Below, one piece after another: positions 11,041 through 22,800 of a DNA stretch of 64,000 bases. The position numbers and the translations under genes are program-made. Under the pieces are notes generated by a model, which did not search any database, was not told the DNA's origin, and saw nothing but the letters and a program-made list of their open reading frames with translations. Source of the stretch: Begonia masoniana (taxonomy: Eukaryota > Streptophyta > Magnoliopsida > Cucurbitales > Begoniaceae); the NCBI GenBank assembly GCA_022432975.1, contig CM039510.1:15642381-15706380 (forward strand). Reading direction: 5' to 3'. Positions within the stretch are counted from its first letter, which is position 1; each line of letters opens with the position of its first letter.

Positions 11041-11135
11041 GCGTAGGCGCGCTGGCACCCGAGAGGGTGCCGAATGTTCGGCGCCAGGCGCCAAACGTTC
11101 GGCGCCTGCGCGCAGGGCGCCCAGCACACCAATTT
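11041..11135 (+). repeat. E4 5' LTR: GC-rich hairpin block
   Basis: This is a strong local rise in GC. It contains a perfect 7-bp hairpin GGCACCC-GAGA-GGGTGCC (11054-11071) and repeated GGCGCC palindromes, followed by a T-rich run. The 3' LTR copy near 37580-37660 keeps the GGCACCC hairpin. Confidence 0.8.
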
Positions 11136-11367
11136 TTGTTTTGTTTTTTTTTTTTTAATTTTGCCTATTTCTAAAATGTTTTAACGCGACCTTTTTTGAC
11201 GTATTTTAAACGTATTTTATGCACATTTTCCAACATTTTTCTAGGGTTCGAAAAACCAAAAAATCGATCAAAGTTTTATTGAAAATTATTTTAAACGTCG
11301 TTTTAAACACGGGTTGGGTTAGCAAAGTAGCGCACCGAGCCAGGGCGGGTTCAGGGGCGTTACAAGT

Positions 11368-11379
11368 TTGTATCAGAGC
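11368..11379 (+). promoter_or_regulatory. E4 primer-binding site
   Basis: TTGTATCAGAGC lies three bases after the LTR end. It matches the initiator tRNA-Met site with one substitution. Confidence 0.85.
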
Positions 11380-14300
11380 AAAAGTGGCCGAGTCGTTCAA
11401 AGGATTACCCGACAATCCCGGCCGCCATGCAACGTGCTTTCACCGACTGTGAGTATTTCTTTCCTTTAGTTAGTTTATATATATCTAAGATTAGATCTTT
11501 TTAACCTTCTTATTGGAATAGAAAATGCCGAGGAACCCAAGATTACTCGGACGACCTAGGAATGAACCGAATGAACAGGAACAACCTGAAGATCCTAATA
11601 AGCAACTCCGAGATCTACTCAACGTACAATCTCAATTGCTGGGAATTTTTATGAACCAAGGTCTACCGGGAAATTTGGAGGGTTGTCCAACTTAGGAGCG
11701 AGTTCTAGTGGGAAAGATTCAGAAGATTAAAGCCTCCAGCCTTTAAAGGTCGTTTAACAGATCCAACAACTACTGAGCGTTGGATATGCACTATGGAAAA
11801 TATGTTTAATGTTGCTGAGGTGGAGGAAGAAAATAAAGTACGGTGTGCTACTTTCCATCTATCTAACAACGCCCAAAGCTGGTGGGAAACGGTAAAGGCT
11901 ACTACTGGTGTTCAGGGCATGACTTGAGAGTTGTTTAAAGAATTATTTTATGACAAGTACTATAACCGGACAGTCCAAGTTGAAAAAAGAATGGAGTTTA
12001 TGGCATTAAAGCAAACCGGAGACTACATTCAACAGTTTGACTCGTTGTCCTGATTAGCCAGCCACCTTGTTAGTAGGGAAGAAGACAATATATATCAATT
12101 TGTGCAAAGTTTGAAGCCGGAGGTTTATATGCTGGTGAAGACGTTCGGAATAGAAGGAATACCATTTACTCTTGTGGTGGCCAAAGCTTTAGAAGTGGAG
12201 GAAGCTGCTGGTAAATTTATGAAACCTACCGAAGCTCCGAAGAGAATGTTTAAGGAGATTACGGCTCAGTTTAACCAAGGTGGATCGTCTTCTCAGCAAT
12301 AGGGAACCAAACGACAGGGAGGAAATTTAGGTGATCAGCGGGGAGGAAAGAAACCACAACCGCAACAAAAAGGAAAATTTTTACAGTGTCCAAAAGTGCT
12401 TGAAGTCCCATCCCGGAGAGTGTGGGCAATATGCTGGCAAGTGTTACAACTGTTTTGAAGCTGGTCATCTTTCCCACGACTGCCCGAAGCCGAAGGTTGC
12501 CCGATGTTTTAGATGCAATCAGCCCGGTCATGTAGCTATGGATTGCCCCACAGCAAAGAAAGGTCCAATGAAAGCTACACCCAGAATCTTTGCCATGATT
12601 GAGCCTGAGGGAGAGGATCGTGCTGCAGTGATCTCAGGTACCGTGTTTGTTAATTCAGTGCCAGCATTTATGTTGATAGACTCAGGTGCATCGCATTCAT
12701 TCGTAGCAATAGCTTGTTGTGGTTAAAATCCAGATGGAAGTGAATCCAGCTGGATGTTTTTATGATGTGAAACTACCTTCCGGTGAGTGTCTACATTCAG
12801 ATCAGATGGTTTTCAATAGTTTGATATCGGTTGGAAGGACATTGCTTGCTGATTTGATTGTGATGGGGATAACCGGGTATGATGTGATACTCGGTATGGA
12901 CTGGTTGTTCCGACACCACGCCACGATTGACTGCCAAGCAGGAACAGTTAATTTTCATCCTCCGGATGGTGAGAAGCTTTCATTACAGTCTATGCGGCAT
13001 GTACAGAAGCTTTCAGTGATGGATGCTCGGGAACCTGCTATGGGTGAGTTTATGTGTTTTCTTGCAGCTATAGTAGATTCCCAGTCTTTAGTAGAAGTTA
13101 AACCTCAGGATGTCTTAGTTGTTCGTGAGTTTCCCGAGGTGTTCCTGGACGATTTTCTTGGTCTACCTCCGGACCGGGAAATCGAGTTTGCAATTGACAC
13201 ATATCCTGGAGCTGAACCTGTGTCGAAGAATCCTTACAGGTTAGCTCCTCCTGAATTGAAGGAACTAAAGAAGCAGTTGGAGGAACTGGTCGACAAGGGC
13301 TTTATACGCCCTAGTTTCTCGCCTTGGGGAGCGCACGTGTTGTTTGTGAAAAAGAAGGACGGGTCACTTTGAATGTGCGTATATTATCGGGAGCTAAACA
13401 AGCTAACTGTTAAGAACAAGTATCCGTTGCCAAGGATTGATGATTTGTTCGATCAGCTTCAGGGAGCTCGAATATTTTCTAAGATTGATCTAAGATCGGG
13501 GTATTACCAGTTAAAGTTCAAGACGCAGGATATCCCGAAGACAGCCTTCCGGACGCGGTATGGGCATTATGAGTTCTTGGTTATGTCGTTCGGATTAACG
13601 AATGCTCCAGCTGCGTTCATGGACCTTATGAATCGAGTGTTCCGGGAGTATCTCGATAAATTTGTGATTGTGTTTATCGACGATATTCTGGTTTATTCCC
13701 CTGATGAGGAGGAGCATAAGGAGCATCTGAGAATAGTACTGGAGACTTTGAAGCGGCATCAGTTATATGCCAAGTTTTCAAAATGTGAATTTTGGTTGAC
13801 TATGGTGTGTTTTCTCGGCCATGTTATTTCTAATGGAGGGCTATTAGTGGATCCAGCCAAGATTCAGTCAATTCAAGAATGGCCTCAGCCGAGAAATGTC
13901 AGCGAGATTCGAAGTTTTTGCTGGCTATTACCGAAAAATTATTGAGGGATTTTTGAAAATAACAGCACCTCTTACTCGGTTGACCATAAAGGATGTAAAG
14001 TACGAATGGTTGGAAGAGTGTGAGCTGAGTTTTCAAATGTTGAAGCAGAAACTAACTACAGCTCCAGTGTTAACATTGCCGATAGCTGAGGAGAAGTTCT
14101 GTATTTACTGTGATGCCTCTCGGATTGGGTTGGGTTACGTGCTTATGCAGAATGATAAGGTGATAGCGTATACTTTTAGGCAGTTGAAGTCCTATGAGAA
14201 GAACTATTCAACCCATGACCTAGAGTTAGCTGCTGTGGTGTTTGCTTTGAAGATCTGGAGGCATTACTTGGATGGTCAGCAGTGCGAGGTATATTCAGAT

Positions 14301-15121
14301 CATAAAATTCTGAAGTATATCTTCACTCAAAAAGAGTTAAATATGAGGCAACGGCGGTGGTTAGAGTTCGTGAAGGACTATGATCTGGAGATTAAATACC
14401 ACCCCGGTAAGGCCAATTTGGTGGCGGATGCATTAAGCCGTGTATCGACTTCAGTTTCAGCTTTGGACGCTGGTATGTCTGTGGCCTTGAGATCTGAGGT
14501 TCAGAGATTTGATTTCGAGTTGGTTTCGAATTTGACAGCTGTGCTATCAGACTTATCTTTGAAGCCTACAATTTTGGAAAAGATTCGTGAAGCTCAACAA
14601 TAAGATTCAGAGTGCAATAAATTTAAGCTGAGTATGGTGTCTGATGATCAGACTGGGTTCAGCTACTCAAATGATGGTATTCTGAAGTTCTGAAATCGAT
14701 GGTATGTTCTAATCAATGAGCAGCTTCGGAGAGAGATCTTAGCTAAAGCTCATTCGTCGAGGTTTTCTGTTCACCCAGGCAGTACGAAGATGTACAGGGA
14801 CCTCAAACAGCATTATTGGTGGCCGAGCATGAAGAAGTCGGTTGCGGACTTTGTAGAAACATGCTTGGTTTGTCAGCAGGTTAAGGCAGAGCATCAGAGA
14901 CCTGCTGGGAAGTTGCACCCTTTGCCGGTTCCTGAATGGAAATGGTACCAAATTTTGATGGATTTTGTTGTCGGTTTGCCTAGGACGACGAGTGGATTTG
15001 ACGGCATAAGGGTTATTATGGATCATTTAACTAAATCAGCCCATTTTCTACCGGTGAAGATGACGTATAGCATGGATCAGTTTGCTGAGCTGTATATCCA
15101 GGAGATTTTGAGGCTGCATGG

Positions 15122-15500
15122 TGTAACGACCCCTTATCCCAACAAGATATTATCTGCTCTGGGGATTGGGCCGTAGCCCTAATATCCTACCCTCACGGCT
15201 TTGTTTAGGCGAGGACTTCCCAGTCGGTCACCCAACCTGGTACTACTCTCTCCGAAACACTTTTAACTTCGGAGTTCTTATGAGATTCGTTGCCAATTGT
15301 GCTCCAAAACAAGTCTTGCTATCTAAGGAGGGTCTCTTTACATATGTTTCATTTCCATATACTTCCCCAAGCGATGTGGGATTGTGACGACCCCCTTTTT
15401 ACGACCCGTCACCTTTCGGTTCGTCCACGCGGACTTACTGCCATCCGGGTTCTGGTTCGTGCAGCCATCGTACACATACTTACACATCCAGGTCATCACA
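15122..15500 (-). mobile_element. E5: Cassandra-like TRIM LTR (379 bp)
   Basis: This small insertion into E4's integrase coding region is flanked by perfect CATGG duplications (15117-15121 and 15501-15505) and has TG...CA ends. Its minus strand holds a CACAATCCCACATCG motif and a 5S rRNA-like segment, features known for Cassandra terminal-repeat retrotransposons in miniature. No internal domain with a second LTR is seen, so it is most simply a solo LTR. About 110 bp at its right end (15390-15500) lie outside the usual Cassandra LTR pattern I recognise and begin with another TGTGACGACCCC-like motif, so the exact composition is uncertain. Confidence 0.82.
15211..15294 (-). other. 5S rRNA-derived segment inside E5
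   Basis: Read on the minus strand this contains AACTCCGAAGTTAA, AGAGTAGTACC, GGTTGGGTGACC and TGGGAAGTCCTCG. These match the 3' two-thirds of plant 5S rRNA in order and spacing, including the internal promoter region. It is a captured fragment with substitutions (for example GGTTGGGTGACCGAC where 5S has GGATGGGTGACCTCC), not a complete 5S gene. Confidence 0.88.
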
Positions 15501-16407
15501 CATGGTGTGCCGATTTCTATTGTATCGGACAGGGATCCAAGGTTCACATCAAAGTTTTGGAAGAGTCTGTATAAGGCGATGGGGATTTGGTTGAACTTCA
15601 GCACTGCTTTTCATCCTTCGACGGACGGACAATCTGAGCAGACTATTCAGATTCTTGAGGATATGCTTCGTGCTTGTGTGTTGGAGTTTCAGGGTTCTTG
15701 GAGCAGGTATCTGCCTTTGGTGGAGTTCTCGTATAACAATAGTTATCAGGATACTATTGGTATGACTCCATACGAGGCTCTATATGGAAGGAAATGCAGA
15801 TCGCCTCTTTATTGGGACGAAGTCGGAGAATACAGTGTGATAGGCCCATAGATTGTATAGCAGACGACAGATAAGATTAAATTTATTCGGCAGCGTATTT
15901 TGACAGCTCAGAGTCGCCAAAATAGCTATGCAGATGGTAGAGGGCGCGAGCCAGAATTTGAAGTTGGAGATGAGATTTTCCTGAAGATCTCGCCATTTAA
16001 GGGTGTGATGAGGTTCGGGAAGCGGGACAAGTTAAATCCAAGGTATGTTGGTCCGTTCCCGATTGTGAAGCGAGTTGGAAAGATAGCGTATCAGTTGGAG
16101 CTGCCTGCTTCGATGGAGGGAGTGCATAATGTATTTCATGTTTCGATGCTGCGGAAGTGCCTGAGGGATCCATCGCACATAGTGTTGCAGCAGGAGATCG
16201 ATGTGTAGCCTACGTTGTCTTACAAGGAGAAACCAATGGAAATTTTGGATTATGCAGTGAAGAAGTTGGGCAACAAGGACATTCCACTGGTGAAGGTGCT
16301 GTAGCGTAACCACAGTGTCGAGGAGGCAACATGGGAACGACAGCAAGATATGATATAGCGCTCTCCTGAGCTCTTCAGGTACGTAAATTTTGAGGACAAA
16401 ATTTTTT

Positions 16408-16421
16408 TAAGGAGGGTGGAT
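16408..16421 (+). promoter_or_regulatory. E4 polypurine tract
   Basis: TAAGGAGGGTGGAT lies directly before the TGTAACACC start of the 3' LTR and is the plus-strand DNA priming site. The polyprotein frame reads through it. Confidence 0.85.
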
Positions 16422-17486
16422 TGTAACACCCGCAAAATTCCTAAAATGTACGTAGCCTAGTTTAGAGGATGTAGGAGAGCTTAAATTAAATTGAGGGTGA
16501 TGCTAAGTTTAGAAATAAAAGAGTGATATGAGAAGTGAAATTTGAGAGAAAAATTTAGGTTAAAAAAGGAAAAAGTGAGGTTTTTTCTTCATCTTCCACG
16601 ATTTTCCTTCCTCCTCTATTGCTTCATTTTCCTTTTTCTTCTCAACAAGGATTCAAGAGTTTGTGAGATAAAATTAAGTGGGTTTTTGGTTTATTACAAT
16701 TAGGTGTTGATTTTTAGTAGTTTTAAAGTATTTCGGAAGAGTTTGATTAGGGTTTGGAAAACCCTAACCATGGGGTCTGATTTTTTGGTTTCAAATGGTA
16801 GTTTTCTTTCCAAATTTCATGTTTTAGTTGTTGGATGAATTAGTTTATGTGGTTTTTAAGGAAAAATTGAAGATTTGAAGTGAATTAGAGAAAAACTGGT
16901 TTTTAGCAAATTGGGCGCCGGTTCTGTTCTCTGGTTTCTTGTTCGGCCAAGTTAATTGGTTGGTTAATTTGAGTGTTTCAATGGATAGTAGACGTGTAGA
17001 GGTTTACGGAATGGGGTGGCACGTCAAAATCCGTTGAAAAACGAGTAAGTTATGGCCGTTTGAAGTTGGACGGTTGGAAATGTTGGGAAAATCGGGTTGT
17101 AGGGTTTTATTGTGGGTTAGGTTGATTTGTTGGTTAGTTTTGGTTAGAAAATCCTTGAGAATTTATTAGTGGCCTTTTAAGAGATTTTTCCCTAATTGCT
17201 AGGTTGTCGAGCGGATAATTTAATCGGACGAAGTGAGCAATTACGAACCAAGCAGCCAGGTAAGTAGAGGAATTTTTTTTGTTGCCTTAGGACAACACCA
17301 TGGAACGGTAGGGTAAACGGTCTTGTTTCGCGTTGTGTTGTGTTACGTATTTTTTTCTAGCATGCATCACGTTTTAGTTTTGTGCATTGTGTTTTGCGAG
17401 CGTGACTTGTGCGAGTGTGAATTGTAATAAGATAAAAAGAATTGTAAGAACTGATCTCGAGTAAATTGGCCTTGTCGGGAATAAGT
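16422..17486 (+). mobile_element. E4 3' LTR, part 1
   Basis: This is the start of the E4 3' LTR, colinear with 9109 onward and interrupted by E6 within its predicted intron 2. It carries donor 2 as CCAG|GTAAGTAG at 17260. Its long-range stem 5' arm has drifted from that of the 5' copy. Confidence 0.93.
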
Positions 17487-19768
17487 TGTAATGCCCTGAG
17501 TTTTATGAACCCAGTTTGTTACTCATAAACTCGAACTTGACTAAGAAACTTTGGAACAAATTTAAAATTTCACACGAAAGTCTAAATTTGACATTTTTCC
17601 AAAACCTCAAAACGTTTTGAGACTTGTAGCAAAAATCATTTGAACAAAAACAGAGTTAAACAAAACTATAGAACAATGTTTGAATGATCAGTTGAGATGT
17701 TAGAGAACTTTCGGCCAAAAGAAATGAGGTTTAAATCGCGAAATACTTTGAAAGTTGCCAAAGTCAAACTCGTCTGCCGCTGAACAAAGTCAACAAGAGG
17801 GCAGAAATAAAACTGAAGGATCTCTACCGATGATGTCAGCCGAAGGATCATTCTTCCAGCTTCAGCCGATCGCAAAACGACAAGTTTCGCTACTACATCT
17901 ACCGATGACGTCGCCGGATGATTCATTCATCCAGCCTCTGCCGACCATAAGACGACAAAAGACTTTACTCACAAAACAAAACAAACAGAATACATTGACC
18001 GGTCACTAAACGACAAAAGTCTTCCCGTATCTTCCGATAGACATAATACACAATGTCCACCGATCACTAAACGACAAAATCATTTCCTACATCTTCTGAT
18101 AACTATAACACTCGACATCCACCGATCGCTAAACGACAAAAGTCTAAACTTTCTACCGATAAAATAAACTACACTATCCGATAGATTTAACACGCTACTC
18201 CTACCGGTAGGAAACAACCATCTTCTACCGATGGAAAACGATGTCTTCTACCGTTAGACTACCACTGCCGGTAGAAAACAGAGCAATTTTTCCACAATTC
18301 ATACTCTATACAAAAACAACTCTACTACGAAGGGACTTATTCGCTTTAATGAAACCTTTCGGAAACGACTCCAATCCTACATTACTCAAATCCAGTAAAA
18401 ACCAATGCTAAATCAGCAAGGTACTATTATCAGAAGATTTCAAAATGTGTTCAGAACATTGAAAACTATTACTGTCATAAGACTCAACATACTTAAGTGA
18501 AAACATTGTCGACTGATCCAGAGGGTTTTCAAACCTAAGATCAGGACATTAAAAGTTGATTCTATCAGTGAAACTCAAACACAACTCAGCTATCCAGTTT
18601 TTTTTTTTTTACTACAATGCACATGTACAAAACACTGGTTAAACCGCCTCATCAATATACCAAGTCGTGGCCTGAATGCGCTCCTCCAACATCATCTATG
18701 CGTTTGTGAACTCAGAGAAATCACCTGCAGTAACCTCAACACCTACATCACAAAACTCATCTATTAGCCTAATGCTAAGTAAGTAATGCAATAATGAAAT
18801 GATATGCTGAAACATAAACCTAAACATGTAGTTTCTACTTTCTCATCTTAGTTGTACATTCGCTCGTTTGTTGATCTGATCCCCCAGTTCTCTTGGGAGT
18901 GAGATCAGTTCTCCTAATGTTATACATCCTCTACTCGATTAAGGGGTGGATGAATTCCCTTAATAGTTATTCTGATCCCTCAGTTTCATTGGGAGTGGGA
19001 TCAATTCTCCTAATGTTATACATCCTCTACTCGATTAAGGGGCGGATGAATTCCCTTAATAGCTGATCTGTCACATTCGGTTCATGCCTTACCATTCCTT
19101 ATATGAAAATTCATTTTTCGTAATCTTTCATAAAAACATGATGCATGTCATACAAACTCATTCGCACAATGCATAATCCTAATGTTTTGTGATGTAGGCC
19201 CGAAGACACATGCATACATTACTTACCTGGATTCCTGGGAAATGTTTGGTTGCTAACCCCTTCGGGTTCTGCTCAAACCTAAAACCATAGACAGTGTATT
19301 AGTTAAACTTCATTCTAAACTACCCAGGAGTCTAAGGATATTAATTTGGAAGCCCAGATCTTCGTGCATTCCCGATTCTGCACTAAACCCGAAACTACAC
19401 ACATTCACAACACTCCCAAAAACACATACATTGCACTCCCTCTGCTATCTAACCAGTCGAGTCATAAAGAAAATGAAGGAACTCAGCTAAGTCAGAGAAA
19501 TCACTGGAGAAGTCGGAGGGAAAATCGCCTGGAGCTCTGATGAGCTTGAGTTGAATATCGAGAACGAAAAAATGAGGGGACAGTGGCGGCTAAACCTCAT
19601 TAAACCCTCCTTTAAATACGTTATCCACAATAAATTGCAATTTACTACTTTGTCCTTACTCATTCACTTATTAACCTAATCACTAAATCACCCAAATTTA
19701 AATTTTAAAGCATTCTCAAAAAAAAAAAATGAAAAAGGTAAATCGGTTAATAGAAACCGGGTGTTACA
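17487..19768 (-). mobile_element. E6 3' LTR (2,282 bp), minus strand
   Basis: On the plus strand it runs from TGTAATGCCC to GGTGTTACA and is followed by the polypurine tract complement. It is about 146 bp longer than the E6 5' LTR because it has extra CACCGATC...CTAAACGACAAAA repeat units at 18000-18150. It contains a 14-bp perfect palindrome TCCTACCGGTAGGA near 18200. The predicted intron 2 spans 18743-19226, with perfect 15-bp arms at 18742-18756 and 19184-19198. Confidence 0.94.
18743..19226 (-). other. E6 3' LTR: predicted intron 2 / stem-closed domain
   Basis: On the minus strand the donor is CCAG|GTAAG at 19226 and the acceptor GATGTAG|GTG at 18743 (484 bp). The arms GTTTTGTGATGTAGG and CCTACATCACAAAAC are perfect complements. 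TTGGGAG/CTCC(T or C)AA and ATTAAGGG/CCCTTAAT hairpins lie between them. Confidence 0.55.
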
Positions 19769-19786
19769 ATCTACCCTCCTTAAAAG
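19769..19786 (-). promoter_or_regulatory. E6 polypurine tract
   Basis: The minus strand reads CTTTTAAGGAGGGTAGAT directly before the 3' LTR. Confidence 0.85.
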
Positions 19787-19803
19787 AATTTTGTCCTCAA
19801 AAT

Positions 19804-22800
19804 TCAGTACCTGAATAATTCTGGATGTTGGTCCATCATGTCTTGCTGGCGCTCCCAAGTTGTCTCCTCAATATTCTTGTTACGCCACAATACCTTCACC
19901 AATGGAACTTCCTTGCTGCGCAATACCTTCACTGCATAATCTAAGATCTTTACTAGTTTCTCTTTATAGGCAAGGGTAGGATGAATCTCAAAGTCTTGCT
20001 GTTCCATGACTTGGTTTAGGATCACTTATACACTTTTTCCAACATAGAAACGTGGAATACATTATGTATCCCTTCCATAGAAGTTGGTAGTTGTAACTGG
20101 TAAGCTGTTCTCCCAATCCTCTTCAGAATCGTGAACGGTCCAATGAACCTGGGGTTCAACTTGACTCTCTTTCCAAATCTCACAACTCCTTTAAATGGTG
20201 ATATCTTAAGAAAAACTTCATCACCTAATTCAAACTCTAATTCTCTAAGCCTCTTGTTGGCATAGCTCTTTTGTCGGCTTTGAGCTGTTAAGATCCTCTG
20301 GCGGATGAGAGCAATTTTCTCCACTGTCTGCTGCACAATGTCAGGACCAATCAATCGTGCTTCTCCAACTTCATCCCAATACAATGGATATCTGCACTTT
20401 CGTCCATACAATGCCTAGTATGGTGCCATGCCTATTGTTGTCTGAAAACTGTTGTTATAAGAAAATTCAACTAAGGACAAGTGTTTGCTCCATGAACCTT
20501 GAAAGTCTAATACACATGCACGAAGCATATCCTATAATGTTTGAATAGTCCTTTCGGATTGTCCATCAGTTTGAGGGTGGAAAGCTGTACTGAAATTAAG
20601 TTGCGTCCCCATAGCCTTGTGCAAACTCTTCCAAAACTTAGATGTAAATCTAGAGTCTCGGTCTGAAACTATAGTGCTTGGAACTCCATGCAGTCTAACA
20701 ACTTCATACACATACAACTCAGCAAGTTGATCCATCGAGTATGTCTTCTTTATCGGTAGAAAGTGGGCAGATTTGGTTAAACGATCAATTATCACCCAGA
20801 TTGCATCATGTCCCTTTGCTGTTCTAGGCAATCCCACAACAAAATCCATCGTTATTTGTTCCCATTTCCATTCAGGGACTGGTAGAGGTTGCAATGTTCC
20901 TGAGGGTCTCTGATGCTCAGTTTTGATCTGCTGACAACACAAACATGATCCTACATACTCTGCCACACTCCTTTTCATACATGGCCACCAATAATGCTGT
21001 TTAAGATCCTTGTACATCTTTGTACTTCCGGGGTGAGTAGAAAATCGAGAAGAATGTGCTTTAGAAAGAATCTCATCTCGAAGTTCCTTAATGGCAGGAA
21101 CAAACCATCTATTTCTAAACCTAAGGATTCCATCAGCGGAATAGTTAAAATCCGACTTATCTGTAGAGTCCATGCAGGACTTATACTTATTGCATTCAGT
21201 GTCATTCCTTTGAGCTTCCTTTATTTTCTCCAAAATAGTAGGCCTCAAGGATATGACCGAAAGCATAGCTGATACACTGGATACTGCTTCTAGATTAAAC
21301 TTTTGGAATTCAGACTCTAAAGCTAGTGGCATGTCTAAAATCATGGCTGAGGCTGATGTTGTCATTCTACTCAAGGCATCTGCCACAATATTTGCTTTGC
21401 CGGGGTGGTACTTAATCTCGAAATCATAATCCTTTACAAATTCCAACCATCGACGTTGCCTCATATTTAATTCCTTCTGTGTGAAGATATACTTCAGGCT
21501 CTTATGATATGAAAATATCTCACAAGATTGTCCATACAAATAGTGTCTCCAAATCTTTAGAGCAAAAACCACAGCAGCTAACTCTAAGTCATGCGTAGGG
21601 TAATTCTTCTCAATGTGTTTTCAACTGTCTAGAGGCATAAACTATTACTTTTACATCTTGCATTAGAACACAACCAAGACCAATTTTGGAAGTGTCACAG
21701 TAAATGCTAAACTTACCATCTTCAACAGGAAGGGTTAAAATTGGAGCATCGGTCAGTTTTTGTTTCAAGATCTGAAAACTATGCTCACATTCGTCAGTCG
21801 ATATATACTTCACATTTTTCCTTGTTAACCTAGTAAGGGGGTAGCAATCTTCGAGAATCCTTCAATGAACTTTCTATAATATCCTGCTAGTCAAAGAAAA
21901 CTCCTAATATCTGTAGCACTCTTTGGTTGGGGCCATTCCTTAACTGCTTGAACCTTAGCTGGATCGACAGATATACTATCCCTAGAGATAACATGTCCTA
22001 GAAAGTGAACTTGGTCCAACCAAAATTCACACTTAGAAAACTTGGCGTATAGTTGGTGCTGTTTTAATACTTCCAACACCAAGGTCAGGTGCCTAGCATG
22101 CTCATCCTTAGTACGCGAATAGATTAAAATGTCATCTATGAACACTATGACAAACTTATCCAAATACTCATGAAACACTCTATTCATGAGATCCATAAAG
22201 GATGCTGGTGCATTTGTCAATCCAAAGGACATGACCAAAAACTCATAATGTCCATACCTTGTGCGAAAGGCAGTCTTAGGAATATCCTCAGATTTGACTT
22301 TTAATTGGTAATAACCGGACCTAAGGTCAATCTTAAAGAAAACACGTGCACCATTAAGCTGGTCAAATAAATCATCAAACCTTGGCAATGGATACTTGTT
22401 CTTGACTGGTTAACTTATTTAATTGCCTATAATCAATGCACATTCGCATCGACCCATCTTTCTTTTTGACAAAAAGGACAGGTGCACCCCACGGTGAAAA
22501 GCTTGGGCGTATGAACCCTTTCTCCAACAGATCCTCCAACTGCTTCTTTAATTCCTTAAGTTCTGTTGGAGCTAACCTATATGGATTTTTAGACACAGGC
22601 TCAGCGCCGGGGTAAACATCTACAACGAATTCGATTTCCCTATTTGGTGGTAAACAAGGAAGGTCATCTAAAAACACTTCAGGGAAGTCTTGGACAATTA
22701 AGACATTTTGGGGTGTTGCTTTTCCTACGAATTGTGTATCTAGAACACTGGCCAAGAAGCATAGGTACTCTCTGCATGGTGAAGGTCTACAATTTATCGA

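Larger units (their letters stand above)
9109..11364 (+). mobile_element. E4 5' LTR (2,256 bp)
   Basis: It starts TGTAACAGCC and ends GGGCGTTACA next to a primer-binding site, and matches the three-part 3' LTR. Landmarks are donor 1 GTGAG|GTAAAAT at 9355, acceptor 1 TTGCTAG|GTTG at 9889, a 58-nt mini-exon, donor 2 CCAA|GTAAGTAG at 9948, acceptor 2 GGTGTAG|GTGACG at 10565, GGCCGTC hairpin repeats at 10300-10410, and a GC-rich hairpin block at 11041-11135. The base before donor 2 is G in the 3' copy, giving a more canonical CCAG|GTAAGT there. The bases before the LTR (TATGG) and after the element (TATAT) agree only partly as a target-site duplication. Confidence 0.93.
11525..16460 (+). pseudogene. 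gag-pol: E4 gag-pol polyprotein, heavily broken
   Basis: This is a Ty3/gypsy chromovirus polyprotein starting MPRNPRLLGRPRNE at 11525. In order it has a capsid-like gag, two CX2CX4HX4C knuckles near 12440-12550 (CYNCFEAGHLSHDC, CFRCNQPGHVAMDC), protease LIDSGASHSFVA near 12675, RT with FIDD near 13675, RNase H ([10 protein letters not shown]), an integrase HHCC finger near 14760-14880, a split DDE core, and a chromodomain near 16220-16370 ending before the PPT. Stops include TGG to TGA at 11925, CGA to TGA at 13372 and 14691, and several TAG codons at 15849-16305. Frameshifts lie near 11690, 12385, 12710 and 13910. E5 splits the integrase just before IVSDRDPRF. The frame continues through the PPT into the 3' LTR and stops at 16458-16460. 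The order of domains (integrase after RNase H) places it in Ty3/gypsy. Confidence 0.92.

Noticed and set aside
15211..15294. Functional 5S rRNA gene
   Set aside because: Only part of the 5S sequence is present, with substitutions, and it lies inside a mobile element with target-site duplications.
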